A stretch of DNA of 64,000 nucleotides. Source: Halocafeteria seosinensis. Its lineage: Eukaryota > Sar > Bigyra > Bicosoecida. The stretch is from the NCBI GenBank assembly GCA_001687465.1, contig LVLI01000095.1, forward strand, positions 37,195-101,194, read 5' to 3'. Position numbers and translations under genes: made by a program. Below the pieces are notes generated by a model that was not told the origin of the DNA, made no database searches, and worked only from the letters and a program-made list of their open reading frames with translations. Each line of letters begins with the position of its first letter. Position 1 is the first letter of the stretch. This document shows, piece after piece, positions 35,001-45,245 of the stretch.

Positions 35001-37191
35001 TGCCTATATCGCTTATCTCATTCTCCGCCAAAAGTATCTTGGACAATTTTGCACTGGTCGCGCACAATGAATCAGCCAAATACTGAGCACCTTCATCTGT
35101 TATTATATTCTTCCGTACAGTAATCATTGTCAATTTGGTGTTCTTCCGTAGCGTATTTGCCAAATGTATAGCACCTTGTTTTCTGATCCGAGTCTTGCAT
35201 AACTTAAGTATAGTCCGACGTCCATTAAATTGTACTGCCTCTTTAATTTCGTCATCGTCATCACCAGCTAGGGTTTCATGCCTGCCATGTCCCTCGATAC
35301 AGCTGTGATCACTGTTCTGGCGCCTCTTATGGGACTGAACTCCCTGCCGTCGCTCGTAGACAAAGCCAGTACGTTGGCCATTTGATTGTTTTTCTTGTGA
35401 CCCAACCTTTTTCACAATGATGCTGGTTTTACCCATTGCGTTGGCGAAAGCGGAAGCACCTTCATCAGTCAATTTATTCTTTTGTAAGTTGATAGTAGTC
35501 ACATTTCTTGAAGCTCGCCCTGCGTCATCCAGATACTCAGCACCCTTATTACCTACTCCGTTTTCGGCCAAATGAATCGTCGTTATACTCGTCGTTAAGC
35601 GCAGCGCATTCGCCAAATGTCGAGCACCTTCATCGGTTATTTCGTTTTTCCTTAAATTCACCGTAGTCAGACACGAACTTACTCCGAAGGCTTTCGACAG
35701 ATACTCAACACCTTTATCACCTATGTTATTCTCTCCTACATGAATATCACTTAGATTGGTAGGGCTTGTGCATAATGCATTCGCCAAATATCGAGAACCA
35801 TCATCATTTATCTGATTTTCCCTCAGGTTCACCGTAGTCAGACATGTATTGAATCGCAGAGCCTCCGACAAATACTGAATACCGTATTTATTGCGAATTA
35901 CATTCTTTTGCATGTGTAACGTCTTTAGATTCGCGCCGGCAGTACAGAACGCATCAGCCAAGTGTCGAGCACCTTCATCATCTATTCGATTCTTCAGCAG
36001 TCTGACTGTACTCAAATTCTCGTTCTTTCGTAGTACGTCTGCCAAATAGTGAGCACCTCGTGCATTAATCAGAGCGTTGGATACCGTAAGCAGAGTCTGG
36101 TTACTATCCACTCGTAGCACCTCTTCTACTTCACGAGTAGCATAGACAGAAATGTTTTGATCGGTCGAATCTGCCAAGGCGTGACTGGGATCATTGTATT
36201 GGTCTCGCTTGTCTCGCTGGGCTTTCCACCGTGCCTTGTCCAGAGTTTGAGCGTCAGAATCATCGATCTCGTTCTGTCCGAAATCGATCCATGTCAGGCC
36301 TGTGTCCATGCCCAGCGCCGCTGTCAAATACTTGGCACCTTTGGAGGTAATTTTATTCCCCGTCACAATCAGCGTCGTAACGATTTTGTTCACCTTCAAT
36401 GCATTTACCAAAAGGTTAAGATCCTCGTCGACAATAGCATTGTATGCTACATCGATTAAAGTTAGACTTGTGTTTCCTCTGATAGCTCTAGCCAAGTATT
36501 TGATAGCTTGACCCTCGAGGCAGTTGCTACGCAAATAAAGGAATGCCAAATTTGTTTTTTCCTTTAGTACCTTTAAGAAACCATGAATACCTGGAGCGCC
36601 AATTCGATTCTGTCCTAAATCTAGAGAAGTCAGTCTTATATTTCCAGATAGTGCGTTAGTTAACGAGGTCGCCCCCGGATTCCTTATGTTATTCCCACTC
36701 AGATCTATCACATTCAGACCACGGTTCATCTGTAGCATGCCTGCAAAGCACCGAGCGCCTGCATCGCCTAAGAGATTTTTTCCTAAACCTATTGTAGTTA
36801 GACTCGAATTCAGTCGCAAAGCATCTGCCAAATAGTCAACACCTTCTTCGCGTATATCATTCTCATCCAAAAGGAGCACAGTTAGGCTCTCATTCACTCG
36901 CAGTACCTCCGAGAAGCAGTCGGCACCTTGATCGCCTATTCGATTGTTCCTTAAATTGAGCGACTTCAGAGTCGTATTCCCCCGCAGGGCCTCCGCCAGT
37001 CGTCGGGCTCCTTCAACCTCTATCTCATTATTGCTCAGATCAATGCTACTCAGGCTCGTATTCTCTCGGAGTGCATCCGCTAGGTGTTGGAGGACTGTAC
37101 CACCGTGTATGCTCCTCCCGGAGAGCAAGGCCTCCGTATAGCCTGTGTGATTGCCTCGGATACACTCAATAACATGTTCAATCGACTGCAT
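29092..37191 (-). CDS. Giant ribonuclease-inhibitor-type LRR protein (2,649 aa)
   Basis: Three minus-strand exons: 37191-33151, 33090-29473 and 29382-29092; introns are 60 and 90 nt, both GT...AG, and the total is exactly 2,650 codons. Nearly the whole protein is 28-residue RI/NLR-type leucine-rich repeats (LxxIDLxxNxIxDxGAxxLA, A-L-xxN), roughly 80 copies. There is no NACHT/NB-ARC domain, signal peptide or TM segment. Blocks of repeats are separated by charged linkers, several of the form IQRLxxNDxxYTxADF, which resembles the N-terminus (HVIECIRGNHTGYTEALL). The last exon adds a very basic tail (QREAKKAQRSRQRRPARVGR) that could bind nucleic acid or direct nuclear entry. The likely role is a protein-interaction scaffold or recognition surface; this is inferred from fold only. 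Confidence 0.9.
33091..33150 (-). other. 60-nt stop-free intron in the LRR gene
   Basis: GTAAGG donor (33150) and TTGCAG acceptor (33091), exactly 20 codons without a stop, so an ORF runs straight through. The 20 residues (VRNRSFVMALVYILRQSLLQ) are hydrophobic and unlike the flanking linker, which supports intron status. Confidence 0.75.
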
Positions 37192-37669
37192 TACGATCGT
37201 ACTTCATACACATTGTACAAGCACCATTGGCAAGAGCGAATGAAAGAGAAACGAGGAATATAGAAGGAGACAGTGAGTACATTTGACAAGTCAATGGTAT
37301 ACTCAATGTCTACTATTAGACGGTATCCAAGCGCTTACTGTGAAGGACGATCGGAACACTCGGCGGTGACATCGTGGACGATTCGTGGGGACAGAAAGGA
37401 TCTCTGGAGGCCGCTTACGGTGTATCTCTGGGACATTCGCCTCCGTCAAGAATAATTGGAATAGGTTTTATGTGGGTAGAACCTATACACACACACTGGC
37501 GGGATATCATATGAGGTGTGGCGCTTTTCGTTCGCAGCGAGTCATATAGCGAAGTGCAGTGTAGTGGACAATTGGCCTAAGTACATTGACTTTGAGAGAT
37601 ACCGCAGTGAGGTACATAGCATACGAAACAACTACAGTATAACTACTCCGAGGCAACTCTGTTGCATAA
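37192..37669. other. Intergenic, upstream of the LRR gene
   Basis: About 480 bp flanking the LRR start codon. Only short shadow ORFs; it should carry the LRR promoter. Nothing else recognisable. Confidence 0.4.
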
Positions 37670-37894
37670 GAACCAAGCCTTCAAGGGTCGTTTGTGCCTC
37701 ATGTTAACGGATCCCCGCTAAAGGGCATGACATACGACGATGCAGTGGAATGGATAACTTCATCTTTGCAACAGGCCTCGGTCAACTCAGTAGTTGTCTT
37801 GCCATTTGCTCCTGCAGGCCCGATAAGTACCTTTTATTCCTTGGAATTCGGTGAACAAACAATGAACGATCCGTTTGCGAGCGATGATCCTTAG
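37670..37894 (+). pseudogene. PDZ-domain fragment
   Basis: The open frame encodes SFVPHVNGSPLKGMTYDDAV then EWITSS and VNSVVVLPF, the second half of a PDZ domain (VNGxxLxGMTxxEAVxxI...V.L). A CAAG|GG acceptor-like site at 37684-37685 could begin the exon. I find no upstream half of the domain and no start codon. It is either a partial gene with unrecognised 5' exons or a relic. PDZ domains bind C-terminal peptides of membrane proteins. Confidence 0.45.
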
Positions 37895-38640
37895 TCGTTT
37901 ACAATGTCCCCTGATTCGGTGCTCTACAATGTGTTGTTTGAATGGGGAAACAGAATTCCACCCCCTGACTTCTCTGCAGACCGCGTTACGTATTCGAGCT
38001 GTTTGCAAGGTCGGTTCCTTCTGCAAGTTGCAACCCACCGAATTGAACGCTTAATTGTCGTCCGGCAGCTTTCTCATGGACCAAGAGGCAACTGCGCATC
38101 AAGCTGAGATTTCTTGGGCGCCTCTATTATATTTCCTCGGATCAAGCACGGCGGTGGAAGCTTCTAGAAGAGTTCCTAGTGGCTGCATGTATGTAACGGT
38201 AAGATGTTCCCATAGCTCATCGTTCCTCCATTACGCTTCTAGGGTAAGGGGGAAGGTTGACAAATGGTTGACACTCAATCCGGCATCGAGTGTGTGCCTT
38301 TTTCTCACTCCGGGAACTCTCAGCGCGTGCGTGTCTTGTTACGGGGAAGGAAGCGCTCTCGATGGGCACTGCGCTTCTGAGTTTGAATAGCATGCAGGAG
38401 ACCTCCGACGTTCAAGAGTAAATACTCACGGTAACTGACAATGGGAAGGCCTTCGGGAGGTCCGTAGACCACGCTTTGTAATGGTACGAAAGTTGCCAGA
38501 AGGAGTAATTGATCATTAGAGATTAGTTCATATATGGCTGGTATGGGGCCCACTATGGGCGCCTTGTTTCCTTCGTCATTCTTCATGGAATGCGCTTCGC
38601 CGACAGAGGCGTCGTAGATATCGGATAGCGCTTCTATTAA
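37895..38640. other. Intergenic with uncertain ORFs
   Basis: Short ORFs on the plus strand (37904-38107, 38055-38390) and the minus strand (38320-38586) have no recognisable domains or splice context. They could be decayed downstream exons of the PDZ fragment. No function assigned. Confidence 0.3.
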
Positions 38641-39840
38641 ACTTCACCAATCAAACAATATACGTGGTTCAGTAATGTTCACCGGACGTGTGTTCGCCTG
38701 TAATAATCAGATGTATACATGTAGTAGCTCCTGTACACGGATGCCGTTCAAGTGACAGTAGATAGCGTATCGATGCTATACCGGTAAACCGTTACGCAAT
38801 GAAGAACTATATGTCATTTACTAAAACTCACTGGACGTGTATTAGCCTGTAAAACGAGATATATACATGTCGGGGCGTACCTCCTTTCCTTTAGAGATTT
38901 TCTCCAGGGGACTCAACTGGCCGCTGTAATGCCGTCGGAAGATACTTGCTGCAGTTATTGATACTCTTACGAACCCTTGCCCAATCAATCACAATACGTG
39001 GTTCACTGATGCTTAGTGGATGTATTTCAACCTCCCACATATGGTATATTCACGTACGGTTCCGTAACCCTAGCGATTGGGAACTCTCCATGTGTCAGGT
39101 GTCGCCCAACTCCACTTCGGCGAGATGGTTTCCTAACCGTAGTGTACATGTCCCAAAAATACCGACCACAAAAGCAAATACGTCAGTAAGCCTCAAACCA
39201 ACCAAGCAATATACGGGCTTTTCTGTTATTCACTGGAAGTGGTTAAGGTGTAAAATGAAATGTATTTTTGTACGGTGGTACCTCCTTTCCTTTGGAGAAT
39301 CTCCTAACCCTAACCGTACAGCCCAAGATACTCCCTGCAAAAGCTAATAACTCTATGAGCCCTAACGGTTAGGGCCTAACCCAACGAAGCAAAACACATG
39401 GCTCACTGATGCTCGATGGACATGTTGTGCCCGGCAAAAGGAGATGTATGTGTGTCGATAAGTACCTCCGTTCCTTTGCAGATTTTCCATCCCAATTGCT
39501 GCAGTCCGCTTGAGTGGCGTTCAAAACACCAAATACATAACGAAATACTCCTATAAACTCTAACACGATGAAGCAAAATACATGTGTCACTGATGCTCAG
39601 TAGATGTGTATTACCGGCCAATCGTCGATGAGTGCATACGGTTTAGGGATTTCGGAAAATCTCCATACAGGAATGCCGTTCCCAGAGTGTTCCTCGAAGC
39701 CGACCAGTACTTTACGATTCGGCTGCAGTGATGCTTAGTGGACACGTATAAGCCTGAGATTAGTGGACGTGTATTACCCTTCAGGATGAGATGCATACAT
39801 GTACGAAACCTCACTTGTGCGTGACGTGTGCTAATTAGCC
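38640..39840. repeat. Degenerate tandem repeat array, about 170-220 bp period
   Basis: Recurring core: (c)aaRcaaWatacRtgg-tcactgatgctYagtgga, then cgtgtattagcctgtaaaatgaga, then tgtatacatgtac, then gtacctcctttcctttggagatttt. Recognisable copies start near 38655, 38830, 38985, 39206, 39384, 39565, 39726 and 39757. Units are strongly diverged and some are truncated. CCCTAAC-like strings occur between units (39300-39320, 39359-39385), including the palindromic ccctaacggttaggg. No coding content. Confidence 0.75.
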
Positions 39841-39864
39841 AAGATATACTGCATATGAAGTCAA

Positions 39865-41333
39865 CTAACTGAGGGGTGTGGATCTGTTGGTTTCGCCATG
39901 ACGGTTACGCTTTCGCCGTTGGCTGGATGAATCGGCCAGCCCAAACCCGCTTATTGTAACATGTGGCCGAACGTCCCCGTTTTCTAAGAGACTGTCAATT
40001 GACCGCTTAATACGATGAACTTCGTTATGTGTACCGAGGGAAAACTGGTCGGGAAATTCCCGGAGGTCACGGAGAATCTTTCCAAACCCCTCCAGCGTCT
40101 GCCTATCTTCCCAGTTGGTTGGCAAGGTAGAACTGCTCCCTTGTATTCTCCGTAGGCTTTGACGTGCCACTCTGAACCCCCTTACATTTGCCTGGTGTTC
40201 CTCTACTCGCTGCAACGCATCTAGGCGCGACCCGTCCAAACGTAATGTTCTCTCACTTGAGGTAGCTACCAAACCGTCGGCTTCTAGCAAGCAGGAGAAA
40301 CATTCCAGAAAATCTCTATCAGATATTCCCGTAGGAAAGTCTTCCCGCCAGAATAGCTCCCGCATCTGCGTGCGTAACGTGTCTACCTTTTCGCTTGGAG
40401 GAAACCGAAAATCCATCAAGGTAAGATACGCAAACGCTATGGCGTATATGCCACAATCATCATAGTTTGGCTGAAGGGGTACGACTGCTCTGCGAATGGA
40501 ATACCTCGCTGTGCGATTGTGGTCTCTGACTCTAACTAAACCCTAACTGTGGTCTCTGACACTAACTAAAGCAAGTGCTTGATGTTTGGTATCTTCATCT
40601 ATCACCTCCTCAGTCGTAAGTGGATCCATGACCAAGATAGTTTCCCGTCAGAGGTCCCAATGAATTGTTATGAAATGGTTGTTGCGTATGAAGGCTACAC
40701 CGATCGCATAGTCGAATTCTCGGAGCTTGCTAGTCCACCGCTGATCGTAACGGCCACCAACAAAGTTATTCAACCACACAGAAGGAAGTACATTACTAGG
40801 AATACTGCTCTTGAAGCACTGTAGGTCCACAATTGCAAGTACTTGTTGAACAATCCGTGTGGAAAGCCATTCAATGGCTGCCATTGTCCACGCTGGAGCC
40901 GTTGAAGGTGCGTTCGAGGGAAGATGAGCGACCGGATATCATCTTTCAACTCCCTAGGTGAATGTGACTCAACGCTGAATATATCTTCGTCATCGTCCTC
41001 GGTCTGCGTGCCATCATGAGGGTCTTCATCTCCATCATCAGCACATGTTTCAGCGCGTAGGATTCCCGCGTCTCGTCTCCTCAGGAGGGCTTTGGTTATT
41101 CGCCTGGCATCCCCTCGTTTCGTGGACGAACTGGCACGCCTCAGAAGCTGGAGTTCTTCTAATTGCTCCAAAAGCTCAAGACCTTCTCGTACAGAAGCAA
41201 CTCCCTTCCTCATTCCAAGTCTCTTTAGGTGTTTAATAAGGACGCCGGCTCTCTGTTCGCGTTCTCCAGTGGGTGGTATGATTTCTTTAGTGGCCTCCCC
41301 ACATTTTTCCTGGCTCCATTTGGTTTCTCCCAT
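39865..41333 (-). pseudogene. Broken C48 (Ulp1/SENP-like) cysteine peptidase
   Basis: C48 peptidases cleave SUMO-like conjugates; related copies are carried by some DNA transposons. Minus-strand order: an Arg/Glu-rich helical N-terminus from ATG 41333, an acidic linker, then HLQRLQRGQW | LSTRIVQQVLAIV (substrate-entry motif), VWLNNFVGGRYD, FITIHWDL (catalytic His and Asp/Trp region), ILVMDPLTTEEV, and VPLQPNYDDCGIYAIAFAYL (Gln and catalytic Cys). The peptidase pieces share one frame but are broken by a 14-nt insertion (40872-40885), an in-frame TGA (40648-40650) and a TAG (40543-40545) inside a 30-bp duplication. Further coding text (MSRETISNLICFLEVLRISF) lies upstream at 41336-41683 and may be a 5' exon. 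Introns could in principle hide one lesion, but three lesions make decay likely. Confidence 0.7.
40518..40577. repeat. 30-bp tandem duplication carrying a stop codon
   Basis: tgtggtctctgac-ctaactaaa occurs at 40518 and 40548, with period 30 (ten codons). The inserted copy contains aaaccctaac, which reads as a TAG stop on the minus strand within the C48 frame. Frame is kept on both sides. Confidence 0.85.
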
Positions 41334-41819
41334 GGTCAAATGAAGACAAATCTGCGAGAATCGTCGCTTCCAAGGTTGCTCGTTGTAATGGTGTAATGCG
41401 AGCGTTTCGTGCGAGTTTGTTGAAAATTTTCGTACCGTGAAACGTCCATACCTGTTTTTGAAGGATCTATTGCTTGGCTCAAAGCGTCGGCAAGGTGAAC
41501 CAAACAGAGCAAGTGTTCCATTGAGGGAAAAGAGTACTCTACGGCAGGAGTAATTGTCGTCTGGGCGTCGTCATGCATGGCAAATTTCAGCCAAAGTTCT
41601 AATGAGTCCCGCGCTTTTCTATAAAACGATATCCTTAGGACCTCCAGGAAGCATATAAGGTTTGATATAGTCTCCCTCGACACAAAGGAATGGCCAATCG
41701 TTTCCCATCCATTCCGCCGCGTATAGAACTTGGGAAAGTCAGAGTTGCGTCTGTCGTTGATGTGAACCGAACTTCACAAACTCGAACTGTACCTACCTGT
41801 ATGAGGTATGATATGACTT

Positions 41820-41844
41820 GGTACACACACACACACACACACAT
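41820..41844. repeat. (CA)n microsatellite
   Basis: About ten CA dinucleotides just upstream of the MSH2-like start codon. Other short dinucleotide tracts in the window: GT at 51448-51462, GA at 51735-51750, CA at 56838-56862. Confidence 0.9.
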
Positions 41845-41885
41845 GCAGATACCACCCCCACACATGCACAAAGACTAGGTAGCCC

Positions 41886-44834
41886 ATGTCCGGCGAGGAG
41901 GAAAGTGAAGAAGCGTCCTCGGAGGCCATTGACATTCATGAACATGACAAAGCTGCAGGAACCTACAGAGTGCTCGAGGAGACGCATGCCAGATTCGTGG
42001 CAGAGCTTGTATGTAGGATACTCAAATGCCAATGCTTCACCCATTCTCTTTCTGTACTAGGTGATGCATACGGAATTTCGTGGTACTGCAGGATAGGTCG
42101 GTGAATGTCGTGTACAATGATGAGCTATCCCAGGAGAGCATTCGCTTTGTGAGCATCAAGTGGGCACATTTGCCACGTATTGTGTATACACTCACTTACA
42201 CACTCAAGTATCGGGTGAACATTAGACTCAAACAAGCACGAAACAGCAGCACCGACGAGCAACAGGATAACGTGATTCGCTGTGCTCCTGGAGATCCCTT
42301 ACAGTTCTTGGAGTGGAGTGGCACCCTTTCCGAGCAATTCGATGATACTGTATGTAGTACCAGCTGCTGAGGACATGATGAACAAGTCGCAAAAATAACG
42401 CCTTAAGCGCAGGTGACGACAGGGGTGGTCATACCGTTTGTAAACTCTAAACAAGGGGTGAGCACGACAATTGCTGCATTGAACACTTGCCGAGCGGTTG
42501 TGGGGATTTGCACTCTGCACGAAGGAGAGGACGATGACATCTGCCTATTTCCCGAAACTGTATCTCTGTTGACGCAAATCAATGCTGCAGAGGTACTCAT
42601 CCCCATTTGGAAGCAAACTGGTGTAACGCTACGAATGGCACAGTGGCTCTTGCAAGAATTGCATCGTCAAGGCTTTAATGCCAGACATCACGGTATGGAA
42701 TACTCAGCTGCAAAAGGGAGAGAATTTCTTAAACAGTTCTGTCAGTGGAGTGCTCCTGGGCATCTTTTGGATCCCGCTCAATCATATTCAAATGGGAGTC
42801 TTGACATACCGACGGAGAGTGATACTGAGGATATGGCTATCTGTTGCCTTGAAACGTACAATAAACTGACTACCAACTCCCTTCAATCGTTGATATTTTT
42901 GAATGAGGGTAAGCTACTCTTCTGTAGTGTTTATTGCGTTTGTTTGAGTTTGGCCTGTGCACCTCTTGTCGTTTTCAGGAGTCTTATATTGTCGGCGGAT
43001 ACAGCATAGTGATCAGCTGAATTGCTCTCTAAAAACTTTATACGGGATGAATATTCTGTCGATGGGCACTAAGCGGAGAGTGCATATCCAAGGAGAGGCA
43101 GCTGGGAATGTCTCTCCGACGTCTCTATTTCAGTTTCTGAACAGGTGCTGCTCCAAACTTGGATCATCGCTTCTGCGCAAATGGATCCTCCAGCCCACAT
43201 GTAATCGTGAAACATTACAGTATCGCCAAGGCATGGCGAACTTCTTGTATACACATAATTCAGACTTACACCGACTAAGAAGTATTCTAGGAAGCGCTTC
43301 GATACGATGTTTTGATCTTCGTGACATTTACTACAGCCGACGCCGGTCTCTGCGGCCGGTGAACCATCTATCTGTAGTAGAAGCTGTAATTGGGTTTATC
43401 GGAACATCATCCGGGATTATTGATGAACTACGGGATTTAGTAACATCAATGAGAGAAACACGAGAGTCTTCGCAGGTGGCAAATGTTGTGTCTGGCAAGC
43501 TTATGTCATCATCCCACGTCTTGGAGACTCTCAAGCCGCTTAAGAATGAGCTAAGCGAAACAGTACAAGCACTTCATCGTGGCGTGGATACACTCCCGTA
43601 CGCGGAAGCTCAGTCGGATTCTTTTCGGGTCTGCTACCAAGAGCTCGATAAACTCCGAAAGAGCATGGACAAGGAAGGTAGCCGTGTAGCTGAGACTCTA
43701 GGAGTAAGTGACCCTGTACAAGGAAATCGGTCCCCACTGTCCTTGGAATTGAGCGACACTGTATATGGAGTATCGTTCCGGCTACCGAAAAGGTATCATT
43801 CTAGAGTGCGATCTTTCTTTCAGAACAGCGAGGAAGAGACGTCGGTATTGCGGCAACGCGTATCTTCTACTTCCGTATACTTCCAAACGGATGTGTTGCA
43901 TATTTTAAGTGAGCAGTACTTCAGGCAACGTGAAGTGTTGGAGCAGAGAAAACAGTTCTTTTTGTCGAGTATTTTACGCAAGGTGGAAAAAGAAGCACCC
44001 GCTCTTCGTCAACTCGCAGATATCGTAGCAGAGATTGATGTTCTGTCAGCGTTTAGTTTGGTGGCGTTTGAGAGTCCTCAACGGTTTACAGTTCCTGTGA
44101 TGTGCGAGAGTCGCCGCGAGTTATTCTTTCAGGGGCTTCGCCATCCTATGCTGGAGCGATCCCTTGGCAACGACTTTGTCGATAATAACATTAGGCTGTC
44201 ATCGATGGTTAATGCATCAACGATGAACGAAGATCCTGGCTTGACATCGACAGATGTAGCCCTCCTTAGCGGACCAAACTCGGGGGGGAAATCGACACTC
44301 ATTGAGAGTGTTGGACTAGCCGTATATTTGGCACACATTGGATGCATTGTTCCTGCTCGTGAAGCAAAAGTCCCACTATACAAACATTTATGCCTTCTCC
44401 GTGCTTGTCATGACAACGCGCTAGGTGGAGTCAGCTCCTACATGAATGAGATGCTCGAGCTCAGCTCTATGCTGCGGATGAGCTCTTCTAAGAGTCTCAT
44501 TCTTATTGATGAGATTGCTGGTGGTACATCCGTAGATGAAGGATTATCTTTAGTTGCCGCGGTCATTGAACACTTGTCAACTATTTGTGGATGTCAGGCT
44601 ATTGTGACAACCCATGCTCCCGAGATGCTAGATGCGTTGAAGTCGGAGGGATGTACAGGTGTTACTGAATGGGCTTTCCAGACCACTTGTGGGGAGAGCA
44701 GCTCCGATGGTGCAAGCCCGCAGCCTTCCTACCGGTTAGTCGTAGGGAGAGCGGACTGGAGTTTCGCCATTCGGTGTGCTCAATCCGCGGGATTACCACC
44801 AGGCGTCATTGAAATTGCTCAGTCAAAGTTGTAA
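41886..44834 (+). CDS. MSH2: MutS homologue, MSH2-like
   Basis: MSH2 pairs with MSH3/MSH6 to recognise DNA mismatches. Exons 41886-42008, 42092-42349, 42413-42908 and 42979-44834; all frames close, giving 910 residues (animal MSH2 is about 930). The N-terminal order fits MSH2: a short acidic start, a mismatch-domain-like block ending CAPGDPLQFLEWSG, a connector (AVVGICTL..., CLFPETVSLLTQINAAEVLI), then the core (LFQFLNRCCSKLGSSLLRKW), clamp helices and the ATPase. Walker A is GPNSGGKST (usual GPNMGGKST), then GGVSSYMNEMLELSSMLR, Walker B LILIDEIAGGTS (usual DELGRGTS), and the His loop IVTTHAPEM. The ATPase is therefore divergent in otherwise near-invariant positions. MSH4/5 are alternatives, but the N-terminal layout and 'MLE' block argue for MSH2. 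Confidence 0.75.
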
Positions 44835-45245
44835 CGGCGTTCCGACTAGACACAGTCATTACTACACCTGTAACAACTACTGGTAGCTAAAGAAGCCTTG
44901 TGATGCGTTGTTTCACAAACACATTCAACAACTGCACAATACTTCGGCAGTCGAGTCGAGTGAGTGAGTGATGGTGGAAAGGGCACTGCCTGAGGCGCTC
45001 CTCGCCGACAGTATCGATGGTAGCTACTGGCGAATAAGGGAAGTATCTGGGTGGTCTGTGAACCGCGATTCGGGAGTTCTCACTGAAGAAGTTCTCAGCA
45101 CTGCGGCACTGCCTGCCTGCTGTGAAGTTACTCAGGCATGTCTACTACGTTATGTTTGGATTTGTGTTGCCATTGGTGGTTAACTAGCTCCAATCCATCT
45201 ACTCCATACTAAATAGGGACATTCGCACGTACAGTATCAGTTTAC
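44835..45245. other. Intergenic with one small ORF
   Basis: A plus-strand ORF at 44968-45183 (starting MMVERALPEALLADSIDGSY) has a plausible ATG and a GSYWRIREVSGW segment. All acceptors I tried before 45246 give a stop in the phase it needs, so I did not join it to the TDRD3-like gene. It could be a 5' exon using another junction. Confidence 0.3.

Noticed and set aside
30317-36511. Many plus-strand ORFs of 60-166 codons
   Set aside because: Periodic antisense shadows of the LRR repeats, sharing the same 84-nt period.
39350-39390. True telomere end
   Set aside because: Only one or two CCCTAAC units, not an array, and genes continue on both sides.
38640-39840. CRISPR array
   Set aside because: Units are long, diverged and without regular spacers, and the context is eukaryotic.
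44968-45183. First exon of the TDRD3-like gene
   Set aside because: All acceptors I tested before 45246 produce a stop in the phase required; left as an unassigned ORF.
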